Positions 22,601 to 34,600 of a DNA stretch of 64,000 nt are shown in pieces. The stretch is from Balanoglossus misakiensis (lineage: Eukaryota; Hemichordata). The notes below the pieces were generated by a model. The model ran no database searches. It saw only the letters and a program-made list of their open reading frames with translations, and was not told the DNA's origin. The position numbers and the translations under genes were made by a program. The stretch is from contig CM082597.2 in NCBI GenBank assembly GCA_040954595.2, positions 1,550,001-1,614,000 of the forward strand, in the 5' to 3' direction. Position 1 is the stretch's first letter, and each line of letters starts with the position of its first letter.

Positions 22601-25600
22601 GATGGTGGGGTACAAATGGTACCTTCATCACGGAATTCCAGCAGTGCCGAGTTCTGGACAAACCGCCCGGAATGACATGGATCAAGTACACGGATCAGTT
22701 GGATATCAGTCATCCAGATGAGGTTGGTGTTAGGAATGAACTTTTTTTTTTCATCCCCTGCCCCTCCCCCTCAAGTGAGTCAATGTTAATGCCAGATTTA
22801 ACCCTTTCACCCCTAGTTCCCTCTTTAGAGGTCCCACCTTACCATAGATAACAATAGGTTTGGACTGAACCATGGTGCTGAAAGGGTAAAACATCCAGCA
22901 GAGCGTTTGATAAAATACTCTACTCTTTCGCAGGTGTCCATTGTTCCAGAACTGAACAACAGGTTCGCATTCAAACAAACCACGTCCAAGGAACGACAGC
23001 TAGGTGGCAAATACGTGGCTGTATATAAGGGTCATATCCTTCCTACAGAAGCCGAGCCTTCAAATGGTGATGATCAAATCGAACTTTGGCTGGTCAGTTC
23101 TTTCTCCATCACTTCAGTTAACCTCAGCACAGACGCAACAGAAGAAAAACAGGAAAGAATTGCGTATGGATCTTGGGATAAACGACAGGTCACAAAGGCA
23201 AACAGACCTGGCGGTGGTCTCTTTTTCCCAGATAAGTCCCGCGGCACGGCATACTCTCTGGAACAGGTGGCCAAGCAGAAAATCGCGCTTACAAACGACA
23301 AAGCACAGGTAGTCTCCCAGATGCAGCTCAACTGGAATGTCGGATTGACCGGAAGCATGGCACAAAAGGTAAAGTTCAACTTGCCCCCAGTAAATCGCCC
23401 ATCAGAAATTCATTATTGAGAAAACACACAGTCAAACCTGTGTTAGTGGTCACCTCTATACAGTGGCCACTTTGTTACACTTCCTGTGCAATGTACATGT
23501 ACATTAATTGACCTGTATTAAGGCCAGTTTAGGAAAGTCCCTTGACTGGCCATTACAGAAAGGTGGCCCTTATAGACAGGTCAATTTATAGGCCACTATA
23601 TAGAGGTGGCTTCTACCAGTAACACAGGCTTGACTGTACACAGGGGTCAGATAAACACTGAAAAGAAGGAAATAATGTGTACTGAATTTATGTTTTTCTT
23701 GTTTTCTTTCACAGCCAATTAATGCATCGTATCTCAGACCCCACTTTACTAGCAATTGCCAACACCACAGCAATTGTCTTGCGTGTATGACTGACATGTC
23801 TTGTGGATGGTGCCCGACCAGCCAGACGTGTATTCTTCGTAGCGACACGAGCGGTGATGCCGATCACTGTGGTGTGACTGATGGAAGTCAGTATCTGATT
23901 ATCAACGCGTCGCACTGTCGCAAATGTTCCTATTACACCAGTTGCCATTCTTGTACCGAGGTGAGAATCTCCACTCATTCAATGTATACTTTTAACCCTT
24001 TCGTGCCCAGTTGCCTCTTTAGAGGTCCAACCATACCACAGAAAACAGTGGGTTTGGACTCAACCATGGTACTCTCCAGTACCATACTGTATGGTATGTG
24101 CATGGTTTAGTTACTGTGTGTACCAGGCAAAACAGGCTTAGCTTTTCACAGCCTTCCTCTGCACAGTAATTCGATCATTTTGTATATTCTCAATTTTACC
24201 AGGACTCATTTTGTGAATGGGTGTCTGATGATGCACGCTGCCTACACCGAGGAATATTACCCAAGAACCAGTATGAGACTATAGTCTCTCACCCTGACAA
24301 CTGTACCATTCCCTGCTATCAGTAAGTTCCTAGGATTTTTATTTTATACTGCTTATTGTCAGTTACATGTTCATCTTCCTTCTACTGTCTATGGTTGAGC
24401 TGAAGGGGAGCTCTGAGACAATTTCTGCATAAAAGTCAAAAGACTAAAAAAAGCTGAGATATTTATGTATGTCGCTGAGATAATTTGTGACAAATTCACT
24501 GAAATGTTTCAGTTTATTCAACATTGTAACAACTCCATTTTTGTTGCTAGGCGGACATTGTGTGCTGATTGCGTATCCGAACACAGTGAATGTGCTTGGT
24601 GTGAGAAGACACAGACCTGTTTTGCATTTGCTGCGTACATCAGTCATTACCCCTATGGCCAGTGCTCTCATTGGTTTATTAACACAAACAGGTATGGCTC
24701 CTTAACTTGTTCTCGTTATTTGATACGGCAACCTGGGCTGAGATACCAATACTGTTAGGCAATCACTATGCATGTATATACAACATCATCATCAAAAACA
24801 CCATATTTCCAATTCAGTGTAAACTGAGTTCTCTCAACTTCATTTAATAGCTTTTCCATCTGTTGACTTATTTTGTGTGACAATATTTACAGCCCGACGT
24901 ACGGCCACAAAGTTTGTGTCAACTGTTCGGTGCATTCAACTTGTCAAGAGTGTCTCAGCTCATTTCAGTGTGGATGGTGTGGAAATGTAGACAATCCAAC
25001 CATAGGAACGTAAGTCACAAGACAATTTAAATACTACCACTTTTCTCCTTGTTAAACTCTGGGCTTGTTCGTCACCCATGTTTGAAAACACGATTGTTAT
25101 TAAACCTTTTTGTATAGGCTGCTGTTTATGTCAAGTTCTAAGTTTCCATGGTAATATTGTGTCATCTTTTTGCAGTTGTCATGGTGGAGACTACAGTGGC
25201 CCCAGTTCCTCTGACACATGTCAACAGTTAGTGGGTGAAGTGCACAGCATATGGGAACCGTAAGTCATGCTTTGATTCGACATCTTTGTACGTTTTGTCC
25301 GTCTGTATATCGCCCCTAAAGGTTAAAGATAAGCCAATCCGAGTTAACTAAACAGCGTTATGGTTATAAATCTTCACAGAGCTGAGTGGTCTTACAGCAC
25401 GTGCCCGGATGTGGAAGAGTGCCGACTGGGTCTGGATAATTGTCATCACAACGCAACATGTATTAATACACCTGGGAGTTTTGAGTGTCAGTGTAATAGA
25501 GGGTACAAAGGCGATGGTGTTTTGGATTGCACCCAGACGTAAGTGATAAATAGAATCTCGTACTCCCAAGGACCTGGGATCATATTTTTCACACTAATTT

Positions 25601-28600
25601 GGGATTTTTTCGTATTAGAAACATTGAATAATTGACTGTGTAACTGTCTTCTGTCACGTTGTAGGGAAATGTCGGTGTAAGGGTTTAACTAGGTCTCTTC
25701 CATTCACAGGTGTGTCCATGACTGTAATCCCGGAAATTGCAGCGGTGAGCCCGAATTCGTCTGTATCTGCGACATCGGATGGACGGGACCGAACTGCGGC
25801 ATGGACTGCGGTTGTAACAATCACAGCACTTGTGACTTGGGTGTTGGTATCTGTGATGAGTGTCAGCGTAAGTTGATCGCTTGGCGTAAACTTTCTTGAG
25901 GAACAGCATTTTTGCTCTGTGTCAAACGTTCTAGTGTGGCACGCACAGTCTCTATGGTTTACAGTGCAAAGTTAATTTCATCTTTGGAGAAACTGGGACC
26001 TTCACACATGTAAATAAAGGACCCAGTGTCACAGAAGAGTGAGAAAACATAAAGAATGGGTTTGTGTCTGTTTTGGGGAGACTCACAGGCCTGAGGGGGA
26101 CATAGAGGTATGCTGTTGCCCTCATGGCCAGTCAATATGTATATTGAACACTTTTTATCACTCTTCAGATTGGACCCAGGGAGACTCGTGCGAGTTTTGC
26201 GAGCCGGGAAGTTTTGGCAACGCGACCACGTCAGAGGGTTGTCAAGAGTGTCAGTGTCACGGCCATGGCAACAAGACAGCTGACAACTGCCACGTAGAGA
26301 CAGGGAAATGTTATTGCATCAACAACACAGCAGGCGACCACTGTGAGGTGTGTGCAGATGGCTATTACGGAGATCCAAGGTGAGCTTACACTGTTACGTA
26401 CCCATATCTGCAAATGGATTAGGCCAATCCCGTTGTTTTCAGTGGTAAAACTGGACTTGTGTTATCAAAATGGGGTGGACAGGGTGTGTGCCTGGCATGA
26501 CGAACACATCAGCGGTCTATGATAGTAACTGCTATAGGTTTTCTTCCTGTGATGGAATGGTGGATGTCTACAGACAAATCACATTGAATTTCGCAGAAAA
26601 ACACTAAAACTTTTTTATGATTTCAGGAATAATGGGAGGTGTTATCAATTATGTGATGGCCGCACTTTCATCAAGGATGCCATATCTTCAGCGTTGGGTT
26701 CCCATGAAGGAGAAGGAATGATTGATAGTGACCATGCTTTCTGTCTGTGGATCATATCTGCGTCTAACGACTTGACCACACCAAACCCTGCAGCTAGCAT
26801 TGCCTTCACCATTGAAGAGACTATCGAAATAGAGTGCGAGGTATGTCTGTGTTCACCCCTCTTTCTTCATGGTTTGTACCATCTGGGTTTAGTGAATAAT
26901 TGGAACATGGCCATACCATTGTATTGAGAGGGTGATACAGGGTCTAGCTAATTGCTTACTGTCATTTCATTTTTTTATTTCAGAAGAGTCATGTTTATGT
27001 GTATGACAATATCCCAGAATCCATCAGTGGTGACGTCAGCCAATTGGATTGGACGTTACTTGGCGCTTTCTGTGGGAGGGGACTGCAGCAACCAATCACA
27101 GTGGAGGCAACATCTGGTAAGTAGTTTGAGTTCACGGAAATGCTATTAAACCCTGGAGTTTTGTGTTATAAGTTGAGCTTCACTTGTTAGTGAAAATACT
27201 GTCAAAAACTGTGAATGCCATCTTTGTTGTTTTCTCCCAAAATCTGATAAACAATATTTTCCATTGCTGATGTTTCTTATTTTCTTTATGACAGGTATTT
27301 TAACGGTTGTGTTTGAAGCAAATGTGACAGACACTTCAAGTTTAATGGGCTTCACAGCAACATACAGAGTAAACCAGTGCGGGTCAGACTGTGGTGGTAA
27401 TCGAGAATGCGTAGATGGCGAGTGCGTCTGTGTAGATGGCTTTGGCGGTGTGGACTGCAACAGTGAGATTTGTCCAGAGCTCTGTAGTGGTCATGGTACT
27501 TGCAACCAGGTAAGGGTCAGAGGTCAGCAGGGAGGGTGTTCTGTGGTGATCAGTGAAGGGATGGAAGTTTGGAAAGAGAGAGAGAGAGAGAGAGAGGCAG
27601 ACAGACCAAGACATACACAAAGATAAGGGTATGTTGTTTGCCGCACAGAAATGCCTTGTGCAGTGTACACACTTTTGTCTCTTTAAACAGAAACCGTGAC
27701 ATTTGTTCATGCATCAATAAACATTGCAGATATAGGTTGACTGTATTGAAATTAAAACATTTAATTTTTTTTCTAGGATCTTGGGCTGTGCATCTGCAAT
27801 GAGGGTTATGCAGGGCTGGCGTGTGAGGCTGCAGTGACCGACTACGACTTAGTCTGGACGTTGCTGCTTGACCCCTGGCTGCTCGGTGACCGTGGCAACA
27901 CAAGCCAACAGTTGGCAAGGATGGGTCACACCATGGTTGCCGCGGACAACCAGTTATGGGTGTATGGGGGATACTCCCTGATGAAAGGCATTCTGGGAGA
28001 TGTGTTCATGTAAGTATGCATACATGAATGATGTTATGTGGTGCTTGTATGTGTACCCTCTGTAGGGAAATATGTGATTCCCTAGATTCAAGCTATCAAT
28101 GTTGAGCGGATGAAAAATGTAAAGTATGACCAGAGCGACAACTATTATCGTTTCCTGTTTTGGGCTACCTCACATTCCCTTGGAGTACAGCCATATGTTG
28201 TTCCCTCACACCCAGGCAATAGGTGTATACTGTTGCATGGTGTTTGTTAAATCACTGTATCTGTGCGTGTTGTATAGGTATGATATACACAGCCGGACAT
28301 GGACAGAGCAGTCGACATATCACAGCAGTCAGGAACCGATGCCACGATACTTCCACGCAGCGACGTACACTTCACCCCAGACCATGTTCGTACACGGTGG
28401 CATCACACCAAACGGCGTGGCTAGAGATTTCTGGCTTCTCAATCTGGACGAGAAAGAATGGACCAAAGTTGAGGTATGACGTTTTGTATGTCGCATCCTG
28501 AAAGAGGCGTGTGCTATGCACAACTGACCGTACTGGGGAGACAGCTGTATGCTGTTGCCCTCTTGTATACTCTCACAGGTTATTTGTTTTTTCGTATTTT

Positions 28601-31600
28601 TGTCGCAAGACATTTAATGAACATAATTTTATTTCACATCAGATTCCAGTAACTCTGCCTGCCATTGCCGGACACACCATGACATTAGTCAACGATCGCT
28701 ACTTGGTCGTCATCGGTGGCTACTCCCCTCAAGACGGGTTTTCAGACAAAGTGATTGAATACGACATTGAAGAAACGCAGTGGAACTACTTAGGTGTATC
28801 AGGGACGCCCCCAACAGGCAAGGACATGGTTTCTTTTGTTTTTATGTACATTGCAATCTGGAATTGGCATCCCAACCCACTATATGGGGGAACCCCCAAA
28901 AAGATAAAATATTTGAACAATGAATAACTTGTTCACGTCCATTTTTCCTTCCTGACAAATAATCTCGCTGTGATTTCTCCAACAGGAATATTTGGTCACA
29001 CCAGCGTGTGGCACTCAGTGTCCAACTCCGTCTATGTCTTTGGTGGTTATGTCTTCCATATCGACAAAGTCTTCCCTTCGGATCGACTCTACGCTTTTCA
29101 TCACCCAACCAGAAAGTGGAGTCTCTTAGAAGCCACTCAGTACAACCAGGTATTGTGGTCGCTTGACTCTTGCAAATACTGATCAAGGCTGATTACACAT
29201 ACCAGTACATAGGCTAAAAAACTGGGCATTCAATTAATGCTTCAGGGATTTAAATGTGGAACTGTAGTTGATATCGTGAACAAAAAAGTACTAAAATAAA
29301 ATTCTAGCTATTGGAGCTTTCATATACTCTTTGAAAGATTGGAATTAGAAAAAAAATTCTAGTTTAGAGCTTTGTTGCTAAATGTGCCTTTCACATTGAC
29401 ATTACAGCAGTCTCCTCACTACCTGCATGTTGCCATGACAACAGACCAATACATGATGGTACTAGGAGGTGCTACGGAGGAAGAGGATTTCTCCAACACA
29501 GTATTATTGTACAGATATGAGTGTAATCAGTGGATAGATCTGGATAATGAAGGTGAGTGATTTTTGACCACTCTGCTTTGACCATAACAACCATACAGTA
29601 CAGAATATAAAAGGAAAACTGAAAGAGCTTATGGAAAGTGTGAGGTAAACATGTCACGTTACTGACTTATGATGGAAACTTCCTTTTCAGAAATATCAGT
29701 GATCGGTGAACCAGTCAAGCCGTCCATTGGTTCAGCAGCGGTTGCCATGGGAACTGATATTTACATCATGGGTGGCTATGACGGGACCACCCATGGTGCA
29801 CTTGTACAGCTGACCTTGCCGGATGACCTTTGCGCCCTGTACGGCAGCGTTGATAGTTGTTTGAGAAGGGATGGTTGTGCAGCATGTTTGGCGTATGATG
29901 GAGTCTCTCAGAGGAACATGACGTACTGTTACACTAATTCTCATCCAACTCCCACCAGGTAAGTGTACACAAGGGTAAAAATGAGTGCTTCTTGTTATGT
30001 ATCGACAGGCATACTTTAGAACCTGTATTAGTAGCTACCTCGATATATTGGCCACCTCTATATATAGGGCCACTTTGTTACAGACCTGTGATTTTGCAGT
30101 TTCTTGATTGTGATATTTTCATAAAATATTATTTTCAGGTGCACAGGATCAAATGTTGTCAATACCTACACAGACACCACAAGATGTAACAGAGAAATAA
30201 TTGAAAACAGAGACTGTAGAACATTTTCTTCTTGTAGTGAGTGCCTGGCCACCTATCCTGCCCACCCAGGTGCTCAAGTGGTGAGTATTCTATCAAGGAT
30301 CTTTTTAACCTTGCATTCTAAAATTTTTACTGTACTTAAGATGCGGTTGCAATAACAAATGTCTAACTTTTGGGTATAGCACCCTCTACGTGTGTGTGTG
30401 TGTGCATACAAATCATAAGCCTGTTTTTGACTCTCAACAATTGTATCTATCCCCATCATAGTTATGTAAATGGTGTCATGGATGTTTAACTGGCCAATGC
30501 GTGGCTGTGGGACTTTCCTGCGATATTGAACATCCTTGTGAACCATCGCGCCCTGTGCAGTATAATCTGACTGATGTCGAACAGTGTCCAGAACTGAACT
30601 GTGAGGCTTCGGATTGCGACAAGTGTAAATTGACTGACGAATCAGGGTGTATGTGGACAAGGCAGATCAAGAGAGACAGTGAGTCTTCCTCTGTTGATTT
30701 TAAACCTGTTTCATACACAGACCAAAAAACTGAAAATAAAGCCAAAAGATACATCTAATGTCCCTTTAATCGCTTGATTGTCTTTTGTGTTCAGGCGAGA
30801 CTAGGAGTACGTTGCATGGAACTCCCATCTACGACTGGAGTTGTTTCAGTACAACACTGGCCGATCTCGCCAATATGGATAGCCTGGAATCAGCACCTCC
30901 GGATGCCTGTCCGTCTCCGTGCCACAGTCACTATTCCTGCACGGATTGTCTTGGCTCGCACGGAGCAGACGGCGGCTGGCAGGAATGCATCTGGAGTGAT
31001 AATCTGGCAAGGGTAGGTGGAAGTATAGTAGTGTGTCAGGTTACACTTACAGTCCATTTTGTGACTATATAACTTGCCAAGAAACTGTGATGAAAGAGGC
31101 TTGCATTTATTAAGAAGGATATATCTTTTTCAGTGCATGTCGCCAACATACATGGTTCTACAGTGCGCTAGTGGTGAGTGTGGTTACATCGTGCGACACA
31201 ACATCAATGGCTGTCCCCGGCCCTGCAGCCTCAACACAATGTGTTCCACCTGCCTCAACCAACCAGGATGTGGATGGTGCGCCCTCGCTGATGAGAACGG
31301 TGTTGGTGTGTGCATGTCCGGTGGTCTACATGGACCGGCCGAAGGAGGTTTCTGTACTTCTGGGAATGTTTCCTTGAAGGTTGACCCGATGCCAGGTAAG
31401 GGACTGTATTCCATGGAGATTCCATGTACGGCACAAGGTTTCAAATCAAGCAGGATCAGCAAGTGTTTTCTGTGAATGGATTTGTTTGTATAGAAAGAGA
31501 TATCAAGAAAATCTGAAATCTGACTTTTTTCACTGCAGCTGAAGTAGCTAACTACACTGTGGATCTGACAGGACCGCCATCTTGGTATTTCGACAAATGC

Positions 31601-34600
31601 CCTCCAGAAAACGAGTGTTTGAACGGACATCATGACTGTGCTGCCAATGAACAGTGCAATGATACTTTGGAGTCCTTCCATTGCGACTGCAAGCCTGGCT
31701 ATGAGAAAGATGCGTAAGTCAATGTCATGCCAACAACCTTGATTTTGGTGGCTTTCATTTTACACAGCCCAGAAATAAAAGGATATATAATTCAATGCCT
31801 CTTGACCTTCAAATGTATCTACTTCTATAGAGCAGTGACACACCCCTACAGTTCACTGTCTAAATCCACCCACAAAAATGTTACCCATAAATATTCATCT
31901 ATCATGATTTCAAAATGCTCAATTTCATCAACCTTAACCCTTTCACCCCCGGTTCCTTCTTTAGAGGTCCAACCTTACATATAAAACAATGATTTTGGAC
32001 TGAACCATGGTGGTAAAAGGGTTAAGTAATGGAGAAACCAGCATCATATTTTTCCCTTCTCTTTCAGGTACAATACAATGTGCAAGCCAGTATGCAGACA
32101 AGGTTGTGTATCAGGCGACTGTGTGGAACCAAATGTATGCAGTTGTCACTTTGGATATGTTGGTGATGACTGTGCCACTGCCTGCTTGTGTAACGGACAC
32201 TCCAATTGCCCGAGTGTAGACAGGAGAGATGAATGTATTGAATGCCATAATAATACAATGGTAGGCTTTGCTTCAATCGGACTTTGTGAATTTGCATACT
32301 AGTTATAGCCAATACTACAGGTCTTCTTCACTCTAATGATTCAGTTAGTTGTACGTGTTGAACAATAAAACGAACGTAGTAACTGAGAAAGCGTCAACCC
32401 TAGCTGTAATTACATATATACTTCATCGAATACAAACTCACCATCTCCATCTGATCCAATTACAGGGCGATCAATGTCAACTGTGCAAACTTCTGTATGT
32501 TGGAAATCCCACTGAGGCCAAGGGATGCAGACCGTGTAGCGAGTTCTGCAACGGCAACACTGATATCTGCATGTCCAGAGAAGACCGCAACAGAACAATG
32601 TATTCTTTGGGTGATGTGTCCAATGTCACCCCAGAAAACGTAAGCTACTTTACCCTACAGTTGAACCTGAAGGGACTTCACTAAACTAGACTTTATAGAC
32701 AGGTGGCCTTTATAGACAGGTCAATTGTATACAGGTGGCCACTAACACAGGTTTCACTGAGTTAGAAATGGTTGCTCAGTTCAGCAATGGGAACATTTTT
32801 CTGAATGTGTTGATGTTTGTGTGTGCTAGTGTATATGCTGTTGTTGTCCCCCCAAAAAATAATTCTGTCAAAAACCATTCATACTTGAAATAATTGAAGT
32901 GGAGGATTGAGTTGCATTTTTTCTCTGAAGAATTGTTTTTATTTTTTGTCATTTGTAGGTATTAACGTTGGGGGCAATGGGTGTAATATCCAGAGCAGGA
33001 CCTGTGATTGATGCTGTTTGTCTGGGATGCAAAAATTACAGTGAGGGTGACATGTGTGAGACATGCATTGATGGTTACTTCAAACTAGAGCAAAGCTGTG
33101 TGAGGTAGGTTAGGTGTTCGGAACACCAGAGTCAGATGTGAATTAACATGATTCTTAAAGAGGAAGGGGTGGTATAAATAAGGACATCATGACAACCGTA
33201 GCAAGAATGAATGATGTTCCTGTAATGAGCATTATAGCAGTTTGACTATTGTTGTCGACTAAGTTTCTAGTAAGGAAATGTATGTGGGTTCAAAAATACA
33301 GAGTTAACCTATTCGCCAACATGGTTTGACCCAAATCCATTGTTTTCTATGGTAAAGTTGGATCTGTAAAGAGAGAATCAGGGATGAAAGGGTGTCACCC
33401 GTTTTTGTTCCCTGCAGGTGTCAATGTAATGGACATTGGGACAGATGTGACAAGGAAACAGGTGTGGGCTGCGATTGCCGGAACAACACCAAGAACGACT
33501 GCCAAAGTCCGGATGACGATGACTGTTGGAAAGAGCAATGCACAGCTTGTGAAGAGCTGTACACAGGGCGACCAACTGATGGACACCAGTGCTATCGGAT
33601 CATGCAGTTTGATTACGAATACTGCTTTGATCCCATCACGCAGAACAGTGAGTGCAGACTGTCATGTTATGGTGCATGATTGGTCGAGTTGAAAGCATTA
33701 TCATCACCTTAATTGGTTGACTTTTGTGTTCTGATTTAGGGTTATTATGATCAGTATTAAAAAAGTGCACCATCTAATGGTTATTCGAAAACATGTCCTT
33801 TTTCCCATATATGGACATATTTTAATTAGAAGTTATCATATACATGTACCTGTGCACATTCTAGATTGATACATGGCTGAGCTATTTCTTCTACTCATTG
33901 ACTTAACCTCTCTTCTCTCATGACAGATTGCCTGGGAACACCTCAGCCATTGCTTCAAAGTCGGACCGTGTTCTTCGCTATTCAGCCTAAATACACTAAT
34001 GTGGACATCAGACTGACTGTGGACATAACAGATGGTGCTTTGGATGTGTATTTGTCCTACATGGACAACACGTGGGTTATTGATGTCGACAGCGAGACTG
34101 GGGTCCACTCTGTTCGCATTGACCCTTTGCAGGAGTGGGAACACAGCCGTCGGAAGCGGTCGTCGTACCGCAGATATACTCGCGAAACCGCAACAGCAAT
34201 TCCGGCTCTGACAACAGTTTTGCCGACGCAAGAAAACGTGGTGAACGAATTACAAGAAGTGCACGCAGATGGACTCAACACATTTGTCACACTGATAAAT
34301 CCTCACACTTTCCTGGTCGTCTATAATTTACAAAACAGACTGGTAGTCACTCTACCTTACATGGACCACGAGCTACAGACTCGTAAATTTTACGTTGTTC
34401 TCCTGAGCCGGAATAACGGTTTACGGAATGAAACCTATGGAATCTTATATTTCCGGCAGGACCAACCGCACATTAACTTATTCGTCTTCTTCTCCGTGTT
34501 CTTCTCCTGTTTCTTCCTGTTTCTTGCTCTGTGTGTGATTGTCTGGAAAATCAAACTTTTCTTTGACGGGCGTCGAGATCGTCGGAGGCGAGCGATCGAA

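Larger units (their letters stand above)
21974..26379 (+). other. MEGF8: MEGF8 exons 11-22: PSI cluster, EGF-CA, laminin EGF
   Basis: Exons 21974-22052, 22194-22374, 22565-22722, 22934-23368, 23715-23960, 24203-24321, 24551-24691, 24893-25009, 25176-25259, 25380-25538, 25710-25867 and 26169-26379 encode about residues 589-1284. PSI-type cysteine patterns repeat as [43 protein letters not shown] and [12 protein letters not shown]. Exon 20 is a calcium-binding EGF ([12 protein letters not shown]... [12 protein letters not shown]). Exons 21-22 carry laminin-type EGF repeats ([28 protein letters not shown]). Confidence 0.9.
26627..29958 (+). other. MEGF8: MEGF8 exons 23-31: CUB 2, EGF, kelch 2
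   Basis: Exons 26627-26840, 26984-27116, 27295-27509, 27777-28009, 28278-28473, 28643-28817, 28986-29149, 29408-29552 and 29691-29958 encode about residues 1285-1865. CUB 2 includes CLWIIS and VYVYDNIP. The EGF is [20 protein letters not shown]. Kelch 2 repeats are [35 protein letters not shown] and IYIMGGYDG. Exon 28 to 29 is a GC-AG intron, in frame as [13 protein letters not shown]. Confidence 0.9.

Noticed and set aside
28643-28927. Read-through of MEGF8 exon 28 to a stop
   Set aside because: The extended frame loses kelch character right after the GC donor, while GC-AG splicing continues the kelch repeat in phase.
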